A DNA stretch of 64,000 bases, from assembly GCA_009103225.1 (NCBI GenBank), contig RHPI01001946.1, positions 66,099 through 130,098 on the forward strand. The letters run 5' to 3'. This DNA comes from Chlorokybus atmophyticus. Its lineage: Eukaryota; Streptophyta; Chlorokybophyceae; Chlorokybales; Chlorokybaceae. Made by a program: the position numbers and the translations under genes. This document shows positions 60,765 to 64,000 of the stretch, piece by piece (within the stretch, counting starts at the first letter, position 1; every line of letters begins with the position of its first letter). Below the pieces are notes generated by a model, which searched no databases, was not told the origin of the DNA, and worked only from the letters and a program-made list of their open reading frames with translations.

Positions 60765-62290
60765 TGGACAGGCTTGGGTAACAGATCTTACCATGCTGTC
60801 AATTTGCAGATGGTCATGGCAGGTGGTTAGTCCGTGGCGTGGATGCAGTAGCTTCAGCTGGCGGCTAGGTGTGCTTGCAGTGAATTGATATTTCTGTTTT
60901 GAGTGTACAGATATGCTTGCAGAAATGTTTGCGCTCAACACCACTGCCGAGTGTCCATGTGTTGTGTACTGTACCTGTATGCAGCTGTTGACGAGAGCAA
61001 GTGTAAGCAATGAGGGAGGGTGGGGTGGAGAGCAGCACGTATGGCGTGTTGGATCTTGTTGTACGCATGGCTTCAGGTCAGTCTGTGTGGGTGATGTACA
61101 TTACTGAGCGCATTGCTGGTTTTATGCACAGACGATCACATTGTCACGATGTGACAATCACTGTGCATGCAGTTCCACCACTTTGCCCATGCTAATGTCT
61201 CAGTAAACAGCATGACCTGCAAGGCAGCGGTGTTAGCAGTAGGGTTGGTGGGCTAGTTACAATTCCTAGTCTACCAGTGACAAGGAGGATCAGGATATCG
61301 AGGATCAGGATATGCAGGCGTGGGTAAGGTGTACTGGCTGAACCAAGACACAACTAGCTATTGTGGTTTTAGGTGTTCATCTGACCTGGCACTAGATGTC
61401 CCAATAAGCGTAAGCAAAAGTCTGTAGATTGCAAGCTTGCCACACGCACATCCACAACAGTGAGTCAGCAAAGGTTTGAAGGGCATGCACTGCATGAAGC
61501 ATTGGTGTCGGGTGAAGTTACTAAGGCTTGGCTCGTTGACTCAAGGCCCATGTGTAGCGTATATGCAATGCTATGCATGTGACCCCATTGCATTGTGCAC
61601 ATGCATGACACATGCAAACACAAGCGCACTCGCACACGCCAGCAAACAACAACTTGTTACACCACCGGGCTACCTATACATACTAGGAAGCTACCTTCGC
61701 TAAGCCCTTGCCCCGTTAGTCAACATGCATGCGTAGTTACCTGTACACATTGGCGATTCCAACAGTTAGGCACTGGGTGAGGCTGAGCGGTAGCAGTAGC
61801 AGACAGCAGACGGACTCCCCCTCCTCTGTCTCCCTCTCTCTCCGCCTCTTTCCTGCCGCCTCCCTGCTTGCAGTACGTGCGCTCCTTGTGTGCATTAGCA
61901 GTGTCCGTGAGTTGTACAAGCCACCTACTGTATCAATATCTTACATGCGGGGCTGGGTGTTGTTGTAAGACCTCCAAACAGTCGCGAATGTCTTTGACAT
62001 GCCTGTTACCACTGCACATTGCGACAGACCCTTCAACCAAGACTCCCTCTATCTGTCATCACTGTACCGCACGGCTTCCCCTCCTCCCCGAAAGAACTAG
62101 ATGCAGGCTGCTGGTGTTGGTGTTTGTTTTAGGTATGCTCGCACAGGACAAGGACACTTTTGTTTTATGTTTACAATGGCGTTTCTCGCTTCAACAGGAC
62201 CACAGCAACGAAGAAAACCGCACGACAGACCGCTTTATTGGCAACATCACAACCCAACAAACACAGCGACATTAAACTCAGCCTCTCTGC
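60765..62290. other. Intergenic, no gene recognised
   Basis: 3' flank of LUC7 and of the next gene (convergent). Contains a small dyad CACATTGTCACGATGTGACA near 61,137-61,157. No coding signal. Confidence 0.5.
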
Positions 62291-63598
62291 TTAAGCGCAA
62301 TGTTCTGAATGCGGCCGCAAGAACCGCGGTAGCCTTGGCCGAATGAGAGCGAGAGAGTTCTTTGCCAAAAGCACGAGCGCGACCGTACTTGCACCCGCAA
62401 GAAACGTCAACAGGGCAGTTGATGCCGGTGGTGATGTTGATGATGGTTGACACTCTGCGCAGTCCACTCTATCCGTATGTGTGTGAGTGGTGTCGACCGG
62501 ATGCGCGCTCTCGATGACCGTGTCTTCGCGCAGCTGCTTGCGTGCGATGGGATCTGTCACCGATATCCGAGCATGCGGCCGTTCTATTGCCACGGCCTCT
62601 CTGTCACTCTCCAATGCCAAAGAGGATGTTGCAACATGCTGCGACTCAGCGATGGCCAACACCTGGAGTGGGTGCAATATAAGTGACACACACGCATACA
62701 GGTATATATACACACGCGCACATGCAAGCGCATGCGCACTTGCAACCTCACACACGCGCGCACAAGCACGTGTACAGGCACAGGTACAGGTGTACACACA
62801 TGCACGACCGCACACACACACGCGTATGCGTATGCGCGCATGTTCACAGATAAGCACTCGCAGTTGCAGACGCACAGGCACAGGCAAAGGCAAACGCACA
62901 CGCACACGCACACGTGAGCGTATACGATGAACACATGACAAACCTCTTCTTTGGTCATAGGCGTGTCCACAGTATGGCCTCGTTTGCTCCCGCGCTCTTT
63001 GCGCCGCACTTGCGGCTCGATGAAGAAAGGGTTCTCGTCGTCATCGCCGGCCACCACTGCAGTTTCCTTCACATCGAACTTGCGGCTCTCCGTCGATAGA
63101 TGAGCCCGCTCGTATATCACCAACCGGCCTTCCTCTTCACCCACCTGTGGACACAACATTGCGTTCAAAGCTCACTCACACATGCAACCTCTGAAGGCTG
63201 TCACACACGCATGCACAAACGAGCGCGTGCATGTGCACACGCACACTGCTGCGCATCCGTGCGCGCTCACACGCACGCACACATAAACGTATACACATGC
63301 ACGCACGCGCACACACGCGCATGCACACATACAAGTCACACACCCACACAAACCCACCAGCAGGTTGGGTCCCGGCAAGGGTCCCAACGTGGTGCACGTG
63401 ACGCTGCCATCCTCGCGCCCGATGAATATCGGCTCCTTCTTGTACATGACAACCTCGGGCTTGTGAAACCTGTAGTGGGGGTGAGTCACTTTGTCATGGG
63501 GCATGGGCAAGTTGTTGTTTTTGGGTGGAAATGCGAGGCTTACTTTGGCAACTCGACTGGCGACTCTTGCTTGCCCCTCATCCAAAGGACGGCTCCAC
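62291..63598 (-). CDS. Unknown protein with C-terminal membrane segment (5' end not seen)
   Basis: Four exons can be joined in phase: 63,544-63,598, 63,358-63,469, 62,944-63,144 and 62,291-62,662; more exons probably lie farther upstream, possibly beyond the window. The protein reads [56 protein letters not shown], an acidic/basic hydrophilic region ([20 protein letters not shown]), then a Ser/Thr-rich linker. It ends with one hydrophobic helix ([18 protein letters not shown]) followed by the basic tail [17 protein letters not shown]. This suggests a tail-anchored or single-pass membrane protein facing the cytosol or nucleus. The first part could be beta-propeller-like, but I do not recognise the family. 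The introns are CA/CG alternating sequence. Confidence 0.6.
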
Positions 63599-63945
63599 CT
63601 GGCCGTCGCGTCGATGAAATGTCAGCACATACATACTGCTGGTGTACACATGCGATGGATGTCGATAACACGTGCTGAATGTGAGTTGGTACACATTCCG
63701 ACACACACATATACAAGATGCTGATATCTGCATACAGATGTACACAACTACACATACACGTTCAAGGCTACACGCATAAGGAGGTGCAAGGAGAGTGTGC
63801 AGATACAAAGAGCACACACACAGAACATCCGTATGACACGCACAACACTTTGCGTCTAGACTGTGCTGCCGGCCGTGACACGTGACAGGTGAACACTTCT
63901 CAGCTACACTTAGATAGTGCTCGCCATGCGTGTCCTTGTCTGTGT

Positions 63946-64000
<55 letters not shown>
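63599..64000. repeat. CA/TG-rich end and (GT)n microsatellite
   Basis: Probably intron of the minus-strand gene. A (GT)n run from about 63,948 continues through the window end. Confidence 0.85.

Noticed and set aside
62690-63360. Open frames rich in Cys/Val/His on both strands (for example 62,584-63,168)
   Set aside because: Reading through CA/CG alternating introns; only the exon parts 62,944-63,144 and 63,358-63,469 are supported.
1-64000. CRISPR arrays, rRNA genes, bacterial operons
   Set aside because: Looked for regular spacers, rRNA cores and co-directional short-gap genes; none seen. Tandem repeats present are microsatellites or diverged satellites without unique spacers.

Overview
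The window looks like nuclear DNA of a green alga (Chlorophyta). Its protein-coding genes are split by many short GT-AG introns. The recognisable proteins are eukaryotic and of plant/green-lineage type: a SnRK2-type kinase, a plant-like LUC7, a mitochondrial alternative oxidase, UAP56 and TAF9. There is no operon structure and no ribosome-binding-site logic. All exon coordinates were derived by hand from splice consensus, reading phase and family conservation, so individual junctions may be off.

Layout. Positions 1-22,600 are repeat-dominated: a degenerate satellite-like array (1-1160), three decayed copies of a multi-exon gene family encoding tandem zinc modules plus an HNH nuclease domain (3.2-4.8 kb, 15.8-17.5 kb, 19.7-21.3 kb), and a nearly complete chromodomain-bearing Ty3/gypsy retrotransposon (5,695-12,685) with 526-bp LTRs and a CGAGT target duplication. 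Positions 22-26 kb hold LTR remnants and a decayed selenocysteine synthase (SepSecS) gene. Positions 26.5-29.8 kb carry a divergent pair of small secreted paralogues of unknown family, both broken at the same place. Positions 30-38 kb are again repeats: a LINE relic, a sequence gap, a solo LTR with perfect ATGAC duplication, and a miniature LTR (TRIM-like) element.

Positions 38.5-63.6 kb are a gene-dense block: SnRK2-type kinase (+), TAF9 (-), LACC1/YfiH-type oxidoreductase (+), alternative oxidase (-), UAP56/DDX39 RNA helicase (-), LUC7-like U1 snRNP factor (+), and an unidentified gene with a C-terminal membrane segment (-). UAP56 and LUC7, both pre-mRNA processing factors, start 510 bp apart on opposite strands and probably share a promoter. 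The best candidate for something undescribed is the zinc-module/HNH family; the secreted pair is the second.
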